Assembly: GCA_965220365.1 (NCBI GenBank)
Contig: OZ244823.1
Coordinates: 2,046,001-2,110,000 of the forward strand
Length of the DNA stretch: 64,000 bases
Direction of reading: 5' to 3'
DNA from: Bin80 sp965220365
Lineage (GTDB): Bacteria; Bacteroidota; Rhodothermia; Rhodothermales; Bin80
A model generated the notes under the pieces. It did not search any database and was not told where the DNA came from. It worked only from the letters and a program-made list of their open reading frames with translations. This document shows positions 17,885-26,700 of the stretch, piece by piece. The position numbers and the translations under genes were made by a program. Position 1 is the stretch's first letter. Every line of letters starts with the position of its first letter.

Positions 17885-18550
17885 GTGATTGTAGCAATTG
17901 ACGGTACGGCCGCGTCAGGCAAGAGTACCATGGCGCATCAGGTTGCTGAGATTTCGGGATTCGTATTCATGGATTCCGGTGTGATGTATAGGGCAGTGGC
18001 GTTTGGGTTCCTGAAGCATGATATAGAAAGTGCCGAGCGTGGTGCTGCGGCTTATTTACCAAAGATGAACCTGAAGGTCGATTGTATTCAATCCCATACG
18101 AAGGTTTACGTTGACGAGGAAGATGTATCCTCCCGGCTTCATACCTCCCGGATCACAGAAATGTCCAGCCGGATCGCGATGCTGAGGAGCGTCCGAGAGT
18201 TTTTGTTGGAGGTTCAACATGGGATAGGGGATCGCTTTGAGGAGAATCCGGGGGTGGTTGCAGTTGGTCGAGACATTGGAACGGTGGTTTTCCCTGGTGC
18301 AAAGTGGAAATTCTTCGTCACAGCTTCTCCTGAAGTACGGGCCCGTCGCCGACTTGCCGAACTTTCTCAAACAGGAGTTGAAACCTCCTTCGAGGAAGTT
18401 TGCAATGCGATTATTGAGCGGGATCGTCAGGATTCACAGCGTACGATCGCACCCCTCAGAAAAGCGTCCGATGCAATCGTGATCAATACGGATGATCTGA
18501 CCCCCGATGAGCAGGCAGCCATCATACTCGAATACGTCCTGGAACGATAA
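17885..18550 (+). CDS. cmk: Cytidylate kinase
   Basis: Phosphorylates CMP and dCMP in pyrimidine nucleotide supply. The 221-residue protein starts MIVAIDGTAASGKST with the P-loop at residues 7-15. The CMP-binding region includes MDSGVMYRAVA and GRDIGTVVFPGA, and the lid has RRLAEL. The GTG start is only 11 bases from the start of the divergent TrmH-type gene. This cmk-rpsA order is common in many bacteria. No ribosome-binding site is obvious. Confidence 0.95.
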   Translation: MIVAIDGTAASGKSTMAHQVAEISGFVFMDSGVMYRAVAFGFLKHDIESAERGAAAYLPKMNLKVDCIQSHTKVYVDEEDVSSRLHTSRITEMSSRIAMLRSVREFLLEVQHGIGDRFEENPGVVAVGRDIGTVVFPGAKWKFFVTASPEVRARRRLAELSQTGVETSFEEVCNAIIERDRQDSQRTIAPLRKASDAIVINTDDLTPDEQAAIILEYVLER

Positions 18551-18593
18551 ATTTTTAGGGATAGTATAAACGGGCTTGCATGGCACCCGTGTC

Positions 18594-18609
18594 TGTGATT
18601 CAGATCACA
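18594..18609 (+). promoter_or_regulatory. CRP/FNR-type palindrome between cmk and rpsA
   Basis: TGTGATTCAGATCACA is a perfect match to the CRP-family half-site pattern TGTGA-N6-TCACA. It lies 96 bases before the rpsA ATG, in the cmk-rpsA gap. Binding by a Crp/Fnr-family regulator is inferred from the pattern alone. Confidence 0.4.
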
Positions 18610-18704
18610 ACTTCCTGCACGTAAGTGTCCACTTTAAATTTTAAAACCCTCGCCTGATGCTGATGCAAGGAAGTGCATCCTACCTAACATCGGGTCAATT
18701 TTTT

Positions 18705-21524
18705 ATGTCAGAAGAAAAACAAGCAATCGTAGAGGACTCCGTCAACGCGGAAAGTCCAGAGTCAAAGATAGAAGATAATGATGCTAGTGCATCGCCAAGT
18801 TCGACGGATCATTCATTAGAGTCAGATCCCAGTGTTGTCGCCGATACAGTTGACAGTGCATCGGCAGAAGTCTCCGAGCCAGCCACCGCTGTATCCCCGG
18901 AAATATCTGAGGAGTCAACCGAATCAGAAGACGAAGCATCTTCAGATACGACGGAGGTCGTGGACGCACCAGCGGCGGAGGCATTTGAGGAGCCAACCGA
19001 ATCAGAAGACGAAGCATCTTCCGATACGTCGGAAGTTACAGATGAAGCAGCTTCAGAGTCTTTGGATGCTGCCCCTGATGATGCTGAAGTTGCCGAATCT
19101 CCAGAAGAGCCTCAAGACGCAGAGCCTTTCCCCCCAGAAGATATTGGCGAAGAGCCACTCAGGATAGGGTATACGGGAGAAATTCTCGGAGAGGTCATTC
19201 CACTTTCCAGCCTGGACGCACAGGTGGGAGCCACCGATGAAGAGCAGGCGGAAGCAGAAGAGTTGATCAAACTGATTGATAGCTCACTCAGCAAGGTTTC
19301 GAAAGACGAGATTGTAACGGGACGAATTATTTCGATCAGTGACAAAGATGTCGTGATTGATATCGGGTTCAAAAGTGATGGCGTGATCCCGAAGAGTGAA
19401 TTTTCAGGTGAGTTGAATATCGGAGATGAAGTCGAGGTTTATCTCGAGCGGATTGAAAACTATCATGGACAACTCGTTCTCAGCAAAGAAAGGGCGGAGA
19501 AGGTTCGACGTTGGGAACAGGTGGAGGATGCGTTCAAAAATGGAACTGTGTTGGAGGGGACGATCGTCCGGCGGATTAAAGGTGGGATGTTGGTGCATCT
19601 GATTGATGGGTTGGAGGCGTTTTTGCCTGGATCTCAGATTGATATGCGCCCTGTGAGAGATTTTGACTCATACCTGGATCGCAAGATGCAATTCAAAATC
19701 GTCAAGATCAATGCCGAGAACGAGAATGTGGTCGTTTCCCATAAAGCATTGATTGAGCGTGAACTTGCCTCTCAGCGAGAGAGTATCCTTTCCACCATGG
19801 AGACGGGGCAGGTCCTGGAGGGAATTGCCAAGAATATTACAGACTTCGGGGTCTTTGTTGATCTGGGTGGGGTTGACGGTCTTCTTCATATCACAGATCT
19901 CACCTGGGGTCGTGTCTCTCATCCAACCGAAGTCGTCTCACTTGACGAGGAGTTGAAGGTTGTCGTGCTTGAGTATGACAAGGAACGTCAGCGTATTTCA
20001 TTGGGCCTGAAGCAGTTACAGCCTCATCCATGGGAGAATATTGAAGAGCGCTACAAGCCGGGGGATATTGTGGAAGGTAAAGTCGTCTCCATCACGGACT
20101 ATGGTGCATTTCTTGAGCTTGAGCAGGGGATTGAGGGGTTGGTGCATGTCTCAGAGATGAGTTGGACCGGGCATATCCGCCATCCATCGCAGCGAGTCTC
20201 ATTAGGACAGGTCGTGAAAGTCTCTGTTTTAAGCATAGACCACGATATGAAGAAGATCTCGCTTGGGATGAAGCAGTTCGAGGTCAATCCTTGGGAAGGC
20301 ATTGCAACGCGCTATCCTCCCGGGACCGTGCTTCGAGGCCGTGTACGCAACATCACTCACTTTGGAGCTTTCGTTGAAATTGAGACAGGGATTGATGGGT
20401 TGGTGCATGTATCCGATCTATCCTGGACCAAAACGATCCGTCATCCCAGTGAGTTAATCAAAAAAAGACAGGAACTCTCTGTCGTTGTTCTGGATGTGGA
20501 TGAGAAGCGTCAGCGAATTGCTCTTGGACACAAGCAGATTGAGACGAATCCATGGACCAATCTCGCAACGGTTTATGAGACCGGGACAGATCATGAGGCG
20601 AAGGTTGTACGGATCGACCGTAACGGCCTGACGGTAGAGTTACCTCTTGAAGTTGAGGCTTTTGTACCTAGCAGTGAGCTCAAGAACAAGCACGAGAGTG
20701 GGTTCCCGCCATATCAGGAAGGAGATGAGTTGGATCTTCGAGTGATTCGACTGGATGTGAGCCAAAAAGAAATCGTGATGAGCGAAATTGCCAAGGAGAG
20801 GCAGGAGCAGGCTCAGGAACGTCAGAAAGAGCAGCATGCTAAGCGTGCAGAGCGTCGAGCGGAGGAGAAGGCGGTTCGTCAACATACGAAGCGTGAGCAG
20901 GCAGTGAGTGGCCCCACTACGATTGGGGAACTCAGTGGACTTGAATCACTGAAGGCAAAATTAGAGGAAGAGGAAAAGGCGTCCAGTGCGAAGGCTTCTG
21001 AGGAAAAGGCGCCCGATACAGAAGTTCCAGAGGCGAAGGCTTCGGAGGAAGAGGTGTCTGATACGGAAGCGCCGGAGGCAAAAGCTTCTGAAGAAGAAGC
21101 GTCCGATGTGGAAGTGCCAGAGGCGAAGGTCTCTGAGGAAGAAGCATCCGATACGGAAGCTCCAGAGGTGAAGGCCTCTGAGGAAGAAGTGCCCGATGCA
21201 GAAGCCCCAGAGATTGAAATCTCCGAGGAGGAAGTGTCTAGGGAAGAAGTATCCGATAAGAAGGCTCCAAAGACAAAGGTCTCCAAGGCAAAAACATCTG
21301 CTAAGAAGGCTCCAAAGGCGAAGGCTTCTGAGAAAAAAGAATCCGATACGGAAGCGCCGGAGGTGAAGGTTTCTGTGAGAAAAGCATCTGCCAAGAAGGC
21401 TCCAAAAGCAAAGGTTTCTGTGAAAAAAGCATCGGATAAGAAAGCTCCAAAGGCGAAGGCTTCTAAGAAAGAAGTATCCGATACGGATGTACCAGAGGTG
21501 GAAGTGGCCAAGGAGGAAGCTTAA
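18705..21524 (+). CDS. rpsA: 30S ribosomal protein S1 with long charged ends
   Basis: Binds mRNA on the small ribosomal subunit. ATG at 18705 gives 939 residues, against about 550-600 in most bacteria. About 180 N-terminal residues are acidic and repetitive (EEPTESEDEASSDT units). Six S1 domains run from about residue 200 to 700; domains 3-5 carry the typical ITDFGVFVDL/GLLHI, ITDYGAFLEL/GLVHVS and ITHFGAFVEI/GLVHVS patterns. The last 185 residues are a low-complexity tail of roughly 10-residue units (KASEEEVSDTEAPE type) that begins acidic and becomes Lys-rich (KKAPKAKAS). An upstream ATG at 18657 is in frame but would add a non-family leader. Confidence 0.93.
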   Translation: MSEEKQAIVEDSVNAESPESKIEDNDASASPSSTDHSLESDPSVVADTVDSASAEVSEPATAVSPEISEESTESEDEASSDTTEVVDAPAAEAFEEPTESEDEASSDTSEVTDEAASESLDAAPDDAEVAESPEEPQDAEPFPPEDIGEEPLRIGYTGEILGEVIPLSSLDAQVGATDEEQAEAEELIKLIDSSLSKVSKDEIVTGRIISISDKDVVIDIGFKSDGVIPKSEFSGELNIGDEVEVYLERIENYHGQLVLSKERAEKVRRWEQVEDAFKNGTVLEGTIVRRIKGGMLVHLIDGLEAFLPGSQIDMRPVRDFDSYLDRKMQFKIVKINAENENVVVSHKALIERELASQRESILSTMETGQVLEGIAKNITDFGVFVDLGGVDGLLHITDLTWGRVSHPTEVVSLDEELKVVVLEYDKERQRISLGLKQLQPHPWENIEERYKPGDIVEGKVVSITDYGAFLELEQGIEGLVHVSEMSWTGHIRHPSQRVSLGQVVKVSVLSIDHDMKKISLGMKQFEVNPWEGIATRYPPGTVLRGRVRNITHFGAFVEIETGIDGLVHVSDLSWTKTIRHPSELIKKRQELSVVVLDVDEKRQRIALGHKQIETNPWTNLATVYETGTDHEAKVVRIDRNGLTVELPLEVEAFVPSSELKNKHESGFPPYQEGDELDLRVIRLDVSQKEIVMSEIAKERQEQAQERQKEQHAKRAERRAEEKAVRQHTKREQAVSGPTTIGELSGLESLKAKLEEEEKASSAKASEEKAPDTEVPEAKASEEEVSDTEAPEAKASEEEASDVEVPEAKVSEEEASDTEAPEVKASEEEVPDAEAPEIEISEEEVSREEVSDKKAPKTKVSKAKTSAKKAPKAKASEKKESDTEAPEVKVSVRKASAKKAPKAKVSVKKASDKKAPKAKASKKEVSDTDVPEVEVAKEEA
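20968..21513 (+). repeat. Degenerate tandem repeat encoding the S1 tail
   Basis: Roughly 30-bp units such as GAGGCGAAGGCTTC(G/T)GAGG and GCTCCAAAGGCGAAGG recur through the 3' end of rpsA, all in frame. They encode alternating AxKxSEEExSDxExPE units, later KKAPKAKxS units. The pattern suggests expansion by slippage or unequal recombination without loss of frame. Confidence 0.7.
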
Positions 21525-21674
21525 ATCATGAAATAATCGGCCTGGGGAACAGCCTACTACGGGTGAGCACCTAGTTCGTGAATGAGGAGTACACTTTCAA
21601 CTGGTTACTGCTACGATGATGAGAGTTGCTTTTTTCGGGTCTTATGTAATCTGTTGGGCTCGTCGCTGCCTTTT

Positions 21675-21687
21675 CTTCAGACTGAAG
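21675..21687 (+). promoter_or_regulatory. Palindrome upstream of the aldehyde dehydrogenase gene
   Basis: CTTCAGACTGAAG is a perfect 6-1-6 palindrome ending 13 bases before the ATG. With a one-base centre it cannot fold as a good hairpin, so an operator is more likely than a terminator. The regulator is unknown. Confidence 0.3.
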
Positions 21688-21700
21688 TCGTTTACTTGAG

Positions 21701-23230
21701 ATGAACGTACGAACTACTCTCAGCTCACTTGGAGTATCTGATGTGGGACCCGGACTCATCATTGGCTCCTCTGCACACCCCGGCCAAGGGCCTCGCATAG
21801 AAATTCATAGTCCCATTGATGGCAGCCTGATTCAGCATGTTGGTTCGGCAACTTCGACAGAAGTGGCACTAGGCTGCGAGGCCGCACACCATGCGTTTCT
21901 TTCATGGCGGGTCGTTCCTGCGCCTCGTCGTGGAGAGCTAGTCCGTCAATTGGGGCAGATACTGCGAGAGCATAAAGAAGAGTTGGGCTACTTGGTCACC
22001 CTGGAGGCGGGCAAGATTCAATCAGAAGCAGAGGGGGAGGTGCAGGAGATGATTGATGTGTGTGACTTTGCCGCTGGGCTGAGTCGCCAACTCTATGGGT
22101 TTACCATTCAGAGTGAACGTCCTCAGCATCGACTGATGGAGCAGTGGCATCCTTTAGGGGCGATCGGTGTGATTTCAGCCTTTAACTTTCCTGTGGCCGT
22201 GTGGTCTTGGAATGCAGCCCTAGCGCTGGTCTGCGGGGATCCGGTAGTCTGGAAGCCTTCCGAGAAGACACCACTGACTGCATGGGCGTGCCATAATCTT
22301 CTGATGAAGATAGTCCGAGACTTTGAAGATGCTCCAGATGCGTTGAGTGTGGTGGTCAATGGTGGTCGTGATGCAGGAAAGGCATTGGCTGACTCTACAT
22401 ATCTGCCATTGATTTCAGCAACCGGGTCCATTGCAATGGGGCGGGCTGTAGGGCAACGTGTAGCCAAACGGCTGGGGCGCTCATTACTGGAACTTGGAGG
22501 TAATAATGCGCTCATCGTCGCTCCGGATGCAAATCTGGACCTGGCGGTGAAAGCGATCACCTTTGCTGCGGTGGGGACTGCAGGACAGCGATGTACAACA
22601 CTTCGTCGCTTGATTGTTCACAAAAGCGTAAAGGATGAGCTATTGTCGCGCCTGCTCCGTACCTGGGAGTCCATACGGATTGGGGATCCACGCGAAAATG
22701 ATGTGTTGGTAGGGCCCCTCATTGATGAGGATGCAGCCAAGTCAATGGAGCACGCACTGGCTTCGGCTGCTGAGCAGGGAGGACAGATCCACGGGGGAGG
22801 GCGCGTCACAGCGGATGTCCCTCCAGGTGGTGCCTACGTGCGGCCGACCCTTATAGAAATTTCTCCTGAAGCGCCGATTGTGCAAACAGAAACGTTTGCG
22901 CCGGTCTGTTATGTACATGAATATGACCAACTGGAAGAGGCAATCGGGATCCAGAATGATGTGCCACAGGGACTCTCGAGTGCAATCTTCACCGATAGTG
23001 TTGTAGAGGCTGAGATTTTTTGCGGACCTGCAGGGAGTGACTGCGGGATTGCGAATGTAAATATCGGTACGAGCGGAGCTGAGATTGGTGGTGCCTTCGG
23101 GGGAGAAAAAGAAACCGGTGGAGGGCGCGAAAGTGGCTCGGATGCCTGGAAGCATTATATGCGCAGAGCAACCAACACTGTGAATTATGGCAAAGACCTT
23201 CCCTTGGCACAGGGAGTAGAATTCGTTTAA
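21701..23230 (+). CDS. ALDH7-type aldehyde dehydrogenase (aminoadipate semialdehyde dehydrogenase-like)
   Basis: An NAD(P)-dependent aldehyde oxidation enzyme of 509 residues. The catalytic Cys298 lies in GQRCTTLRR and the general-base Glu in LELGGNN. The end of the protein (GGEKETGGGRESGSDAWK and the LPLAQGVEF ending) closely resembles the ALDH7/antiquitin group, whose members oxidise alpha-aminoadipic semialdehyde or piperideine-6-carboxylate in lysine breakdown. The aminotransferase gene follows after 2 bases, which supports a role in amino acid catabolism. The exact substrate is an inference. Confidence 0.85.
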   Translation: MNVRTTLSSLGVSDVGPGLIIGSSAHPGQGPRIEIHSPIDGSLIQHVGSATSTEVALGCEAAHHAFLSWRVVPAPRRGELVRQLGQILREHKEELGYLVTLEAGKIQSEAEGEVQEMIDVCDFAAGLSRQLYGFTIQSERPQHRLMEQWHPLGAIGVISAFNFPVAVWSWNAALALVCGDPVVWKPSEKTPLTAWACHNLLMKIVRDFEDAPDALSVVVNGGRDAGKALADSTYLPLISATGSIAMGRAVGQRVAKRLGRSLLELGGNNALIVAPDANLDLAVKAITFAAVGTAGQRCTTLRRLIVHKSVKDELLSRLLRTWESIRIGDPRENDVLVGPLIDEDAAKSMEHALASAAEQGGQIHGGGRVTADVPPGGAYVRPTLIEISPEAPIVQTETFAPVCYVHEYDQLEEAIGIQNDVPQGLSSAIFTDSVVEAEIFCGPAGSDCGIANVNIGTSGAEIGGAFGGEKETGGGRESGSDAWKHYMRRATNTVNYGKDLPLAQGVEFV

Positions 23231-23232
23231 CA

Positions 23233-24408
23233 ATGTCGTTACTCGCTCCACATATTCAGTCCATTCCCCCAAGCGGTATCCGCCGTTTCTTTGATATTGC
23301 AGCCTCCATGGAGGATGTAATATCGTTGGGAATTGGGGAGCCGGATTTTGTGAGCCCACGTCCAATCATGGATGCAGCGGTCGCGTCACTGGCAGCGGGA
23401 AAGACAGGCTATACTTCAAATGCCGGCCTGATTGAGCTGCGAGAGACGATTGCAGAACATCTGTACAATCTATACGGATATCAGGTAGAGGTAGATCAGA
23501 TTCTGATCACTGTCGGTGCCAGCGAAGCAATGCAATTGGCGATGCTGGCACTACTGAGCCCTGGGGATGAGGTTCTGATCCCGGAACCATGCTTTGTGTC
23601 CTATGGTCCCGTCGCCCAGTTTGCTCATGGCAGGGTGGTCTATGTCCCGACGCGTGCAGAAACGAATTTCGAAGTGACGGCAGAAGATATTTCCAGTAGA
23701 ATCACCTCCCGGACCCGGATGATCTTTATTGGCTATCCGAACAATCCAACAGGGGCGATCCTGAGACGGGAAACTCTTGAGGAAATTGCTGCCATTGCAG
23801 AAGCTCATAACCTCGTTCTGGTCTCAGACGAGATCTATGATCAACTCATTTATGGAGATGCGAAGCGGATAGGGCATGCCAGTGCCTGGTCGGTTGAGTC
23901 TTTGCGCGAGCGCAGTATAATCCTGGGGGGATTCTCAAAAGCTTACGCCATGACTGGATGGAGACTTGGCTACGCGATTGCTCCTGCGTCAATCTACGAG
24001 GGGCTCTATAAGGTCCATCAGTATATGATCATGAGTGCTCCGACTGTTGCTCAGTACGGGGCCTTGGCGGCAATCCGGGACTGTGGTTCGGAGGTTGAGC
24101 GTATGCGGCAGGCATATGACGGCCGTAGACGCGTGATTGTAGATGGTTTGCGGGCGGCAGGGCTCCCCACCTTTGAGCCGGAAGGGGCGTTTTATTGTTT
24201 CCCGGATATTCGGTCTACAGGGCTGACTTCAGAGGAGTTTGCAGAGAATTTGATTCACGAAGAATCGGTCGCTGTGGTGCCAGGAGATGCTTTTGGACCG
24301 AGTGGGTCGGGGTTCGTACGCTGCTCCTATGCAACCGCAGATGACAAAGTCGCCGAGGCTACTCGCCGGATCGATCGATTTGTTCAGAAGTGCAAGGATG
24401 CCCGATGA
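23233..24408 (+). CDS. Class I/II PLP-dependent aminotransferase
   Basis: A 391-residue aminotransferase of fold type I, family of AspC/AlaA-like enzymes. The PLP lysine is Lys236 in GGFSKAYAMTGWRLGYA. Also visible are the NPTG motif in YPNNPTGAI and the SDEIYDQLIY segment. It begins 2 bases after the aldehyde dehydrogenase gene and ends overlapping the next start in ATGA, so these genes are very likely one operon. A lysine- or glutamate-related substrate is possible from the neighbour, but the family is too broad to say. Confidence 0.88.
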   Translation: MSLLAPHIQSIPPSGIRRFFDIAASMEDVISLGIGEPDFVSPRPIMDAAVASLAAGKTGYTSNAGLIELRETIAEHLYNLYGYQVEVDQILITVGASEAMQLAMLALLSPGDEVLIPEPCFVSYGPVAQFAHGRVVYVPTRAETNFEVTAEDISSRITSRTRMIFIGYPNNPTGAILRRETLEEIAAIAEAHNLVLVSDEIYDQLIYGDAKRIGHASAWSVESLRERSIILGGFSKAYAMTGWRLGYAIAPASIYEGLYKVHQYMIMSAPTVAQYGALAAIRDCGSEVERMRQAYDGRRRVIVDGLRAAGLPTFEPEGAFYCFPDIRSTGLTSEEFAENLIHEESVAVVPGDAFGPSGSGFVRCSYATADDKVAEATRRIDRFVQKCKDAR

Positions 24409-24767
24409 TTCGAATATTGATTGGGCTGGGGATTGCGATCATTCTTCATCTGTTTCTGGGATGGGCATGGAGTATTGGGGGCGGCATCGCTGCAGGGTTG
24501 TATTGCCGAAGACGGGCATGGCTTGCAGGAGGCATTGCGGTGGGACTGGGCTGGGCCCTGTTTGTCGCACATGCATTCATCGTTGCTCCTGAGCCAACCA
24601 TACGGCTGCTGGCAATCATGGGGGCGATGTTTGGAGGGCTCCCAGCTGCGCTCATTCCGGTGGTAACGGTACTTGTGGGAGGACTACTTGGGGTCGCTGG
24701 TGGGGCATTGGGGGCATCCATGAGCCCGGTTTTCGCGCCTTTACGAAATCAGTTGAGATCACGGTAG
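24405..24767 (+). CDS. Small integral membrane protein
   Basis: A 120-residue, Gly- and Ala-rich hydrophobic protein with about four predicted membrane segments (starting MIRILIGLGIAIILHLFLGW). ATG at 24405 overlaps the aminotransferase stop in ATGA, which supports translational coupling. The frame is open further upstream to 24390. It has no motif that I recognise, so its role in the amino acid operon is unknown. Confidence 0.6.
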   Translation: MIRILIGLGIAIILHLFLGWAWSIGGGIAAGLYCRRRAWLAGGIAVGLGWALFVAHAFIVAPEPTIRLLAIMGAMFGGLPAALIPVVTVLVGGLLGVAGGALGASMSPVFAPLRNQLRSR

Positions 24768-24787
24768 ATAAATTAATCTGAACACAC

Positions 24788-26700
24788 ATGGGAAAGGGGT
24801 TTTCTGCAAATCGGCAAAATCTTCTTGATGATTTGACCGAATTATTAGAGTCCGAACAAGCATTCATTTCAGACGGAGTCATTCTGAGGAATGTAGTGAT
24901 TGAAGCGGCCTTAAATATGGATCTGCGTCTTCTGAAATTATTGATGCAGTCAGAAGAAATCAGGGCGCATTTTTTTGTTGAAGTTGCCGGAACATTGATT
25001 TTTGACAAGGTCAAGTTCCGGGATTTTATTTCAAATAAGACCTTTCTTCCAGACAGTTATACCGCTTTCAAAAATCGCATTGGCTTGGTGGATGAACATG
25101 GCACTCATTTGAGTCAGTCACGCGATGTGGTGTTAACATGGCCCTATAAAGACTGTGTACTAGAAGGTGGAATGACCAAGGAAGATCGGGGTAGAAAGGA
25201 AGAATTTTGGAACACTATGCTTTCTCCAGACGACATTACGAGGTTGTTTGAACCGAAGGTGTTGACAGGGTGGGAACGTTGGAGTGCTGCCCCAAGAAAA
25301 AATGGGGGGGGGCGGTGGCCTGTCGGCCCGTTGGCGAGGTGCGTAAAGGCGATAATTTGTTAATCAAGGGAAATAATCTCCTAGTACTTCACACTCTAAA
25401 AAAACGATATTCTGGCCAAGTGAAGCTGGTTTATATCGATCCTCCGTACAATACCGGCACGGATAGCTTTCGTTATAACGATCGTTTCAGCCATTCTGCA
25501 TGGCTAACATTTATGCGAAATAGGCTTGAGGTGGCTCAGGAGTTACTCAGCAAAGATGGCGCTATATTCGTAAACCTTGATGATGGGGAAGCACACTACT
25601 GCAAGGTGCTGATGGACGAGGTGTTTGGCCGAGAGAATTTTGTGGGAAACATAGCTTGGCAAAAGCGAATATCTCCTGACGGAAGAATAAATCTAGGAGA
25701 TGCTTTTGATCATATATTAGTATATGCAAGACCGGCTACGCGAGCAGCATTTTCAGCTTTGGAAAAAACCAAAAAGCAAAGGGAAAAATTTAAAAATCCC
25801 GACAATGATTCAAAGGGTCCTTGGGTTTCTACCGACTTTGCAGCCCAAGGTTATCGGCCAAACCAGATGTACGAAATCCAAGCACCAGGAGGTGCGAAGT
25901 ATCGCCCTCCAGAGGGTAGATGTTGGAAGAGAATTGAAGAGAGTTATCTCCAACTGAAGGATGAGGGCCGCATCTGGTTTGGTAATTCTGATAATGCAAG
26001 GCCCCGGATAAAGACTTATCTCAGTGAGTCTGGGACCGTTAGATCTTGGACATGGTGGCCTAATGCTGAGGTAGGTCATAATCAAGAAGCTCGAAAAGAG
26101 CTAAATGCGTTATTTGGCGCCGAAACAGCTAAAGACATGTCACCAAAACCTGAGCGCCTCCTTCATCGGATCATCAACCTCGTTACTAATCCAGGTGATA
26201 TTGTAATGGATTTCTTTGCGGGGTCTGGAACCACTGCTACTGTTGCACACAAGATGGGACGTCAATGGATTGCTGTTGAGCAGATGGATTACATTCGGGA
26301 ACTGACCAAGACTCGCATGAAAAAGGTCATTGAAGGTGAGCAAGGAGGCATTTCCAAGACGGTTGGTTGGGAAGGTGGAGGTTTGTTTGTCTATGCCGAA
26401 CTCGCAGCTTCAAACTCGGTGTTTGCCGACCGAATTGGAGCGGCAAACAAGATCTCTACATTACAGTCGATTAAGGCCGACATGCAGGAGACGGGTTTTC
26501 TCCGTTATGATGTGGACATGAGTGCTTTTGATGAAGACGAATTTTCCAACCTTTCCTTAGACGATGCCAAGCGTGTGCTGATGGACTGCTTGGATACCAA
26601 TCATCTATATGTCAATCTTAATTCACTCGGGGACAAGCATTTCCCCATCTCGGATGAAGATGCGGCTATTAACCGCGCATTTCATGGAATCTCGGAATGA
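24788..26700 (+). pseudogene. mod: Type III restriction-modification methyltransferase (Mod), out of frame at a G9 tract
   Basis: A beta-class N6-adenine methyltransferase of a type III system. Frame one (24788-25363) gives the N-terminal domain with the WPYKDCVLEGGMTKED stretch. Frame two (from about 25300 to 26700) carries DPPY at 25438-25449 and the SAM motif DFFAGSG at 26209-26229; motif IV comes before motif I, as in the beta class. The break is at AAAAAATGGGGGGGGG (A6 at 25297-25302, G9 at 25304-25312). Adding one G would restore a 636-residue protein. The gene is therefore likely phase-variable and OFF in this copy; a sequencing error or programmed -1 frameshift are alternatives. The stop overlaps the res start in ATGA. 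Confidence 0.88.
25304..25312 (+). repeat. Homopolymeric G9 tract in mod
   Basis: Nine consecutive G encode three Gly codons in the upstream frame. G10 or G7 would join the two halves of Mod. Such tracts are known contingency sites in mod genes of Helicobacter, Campylobacter and Neisseria species. Confidence 0.85.
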
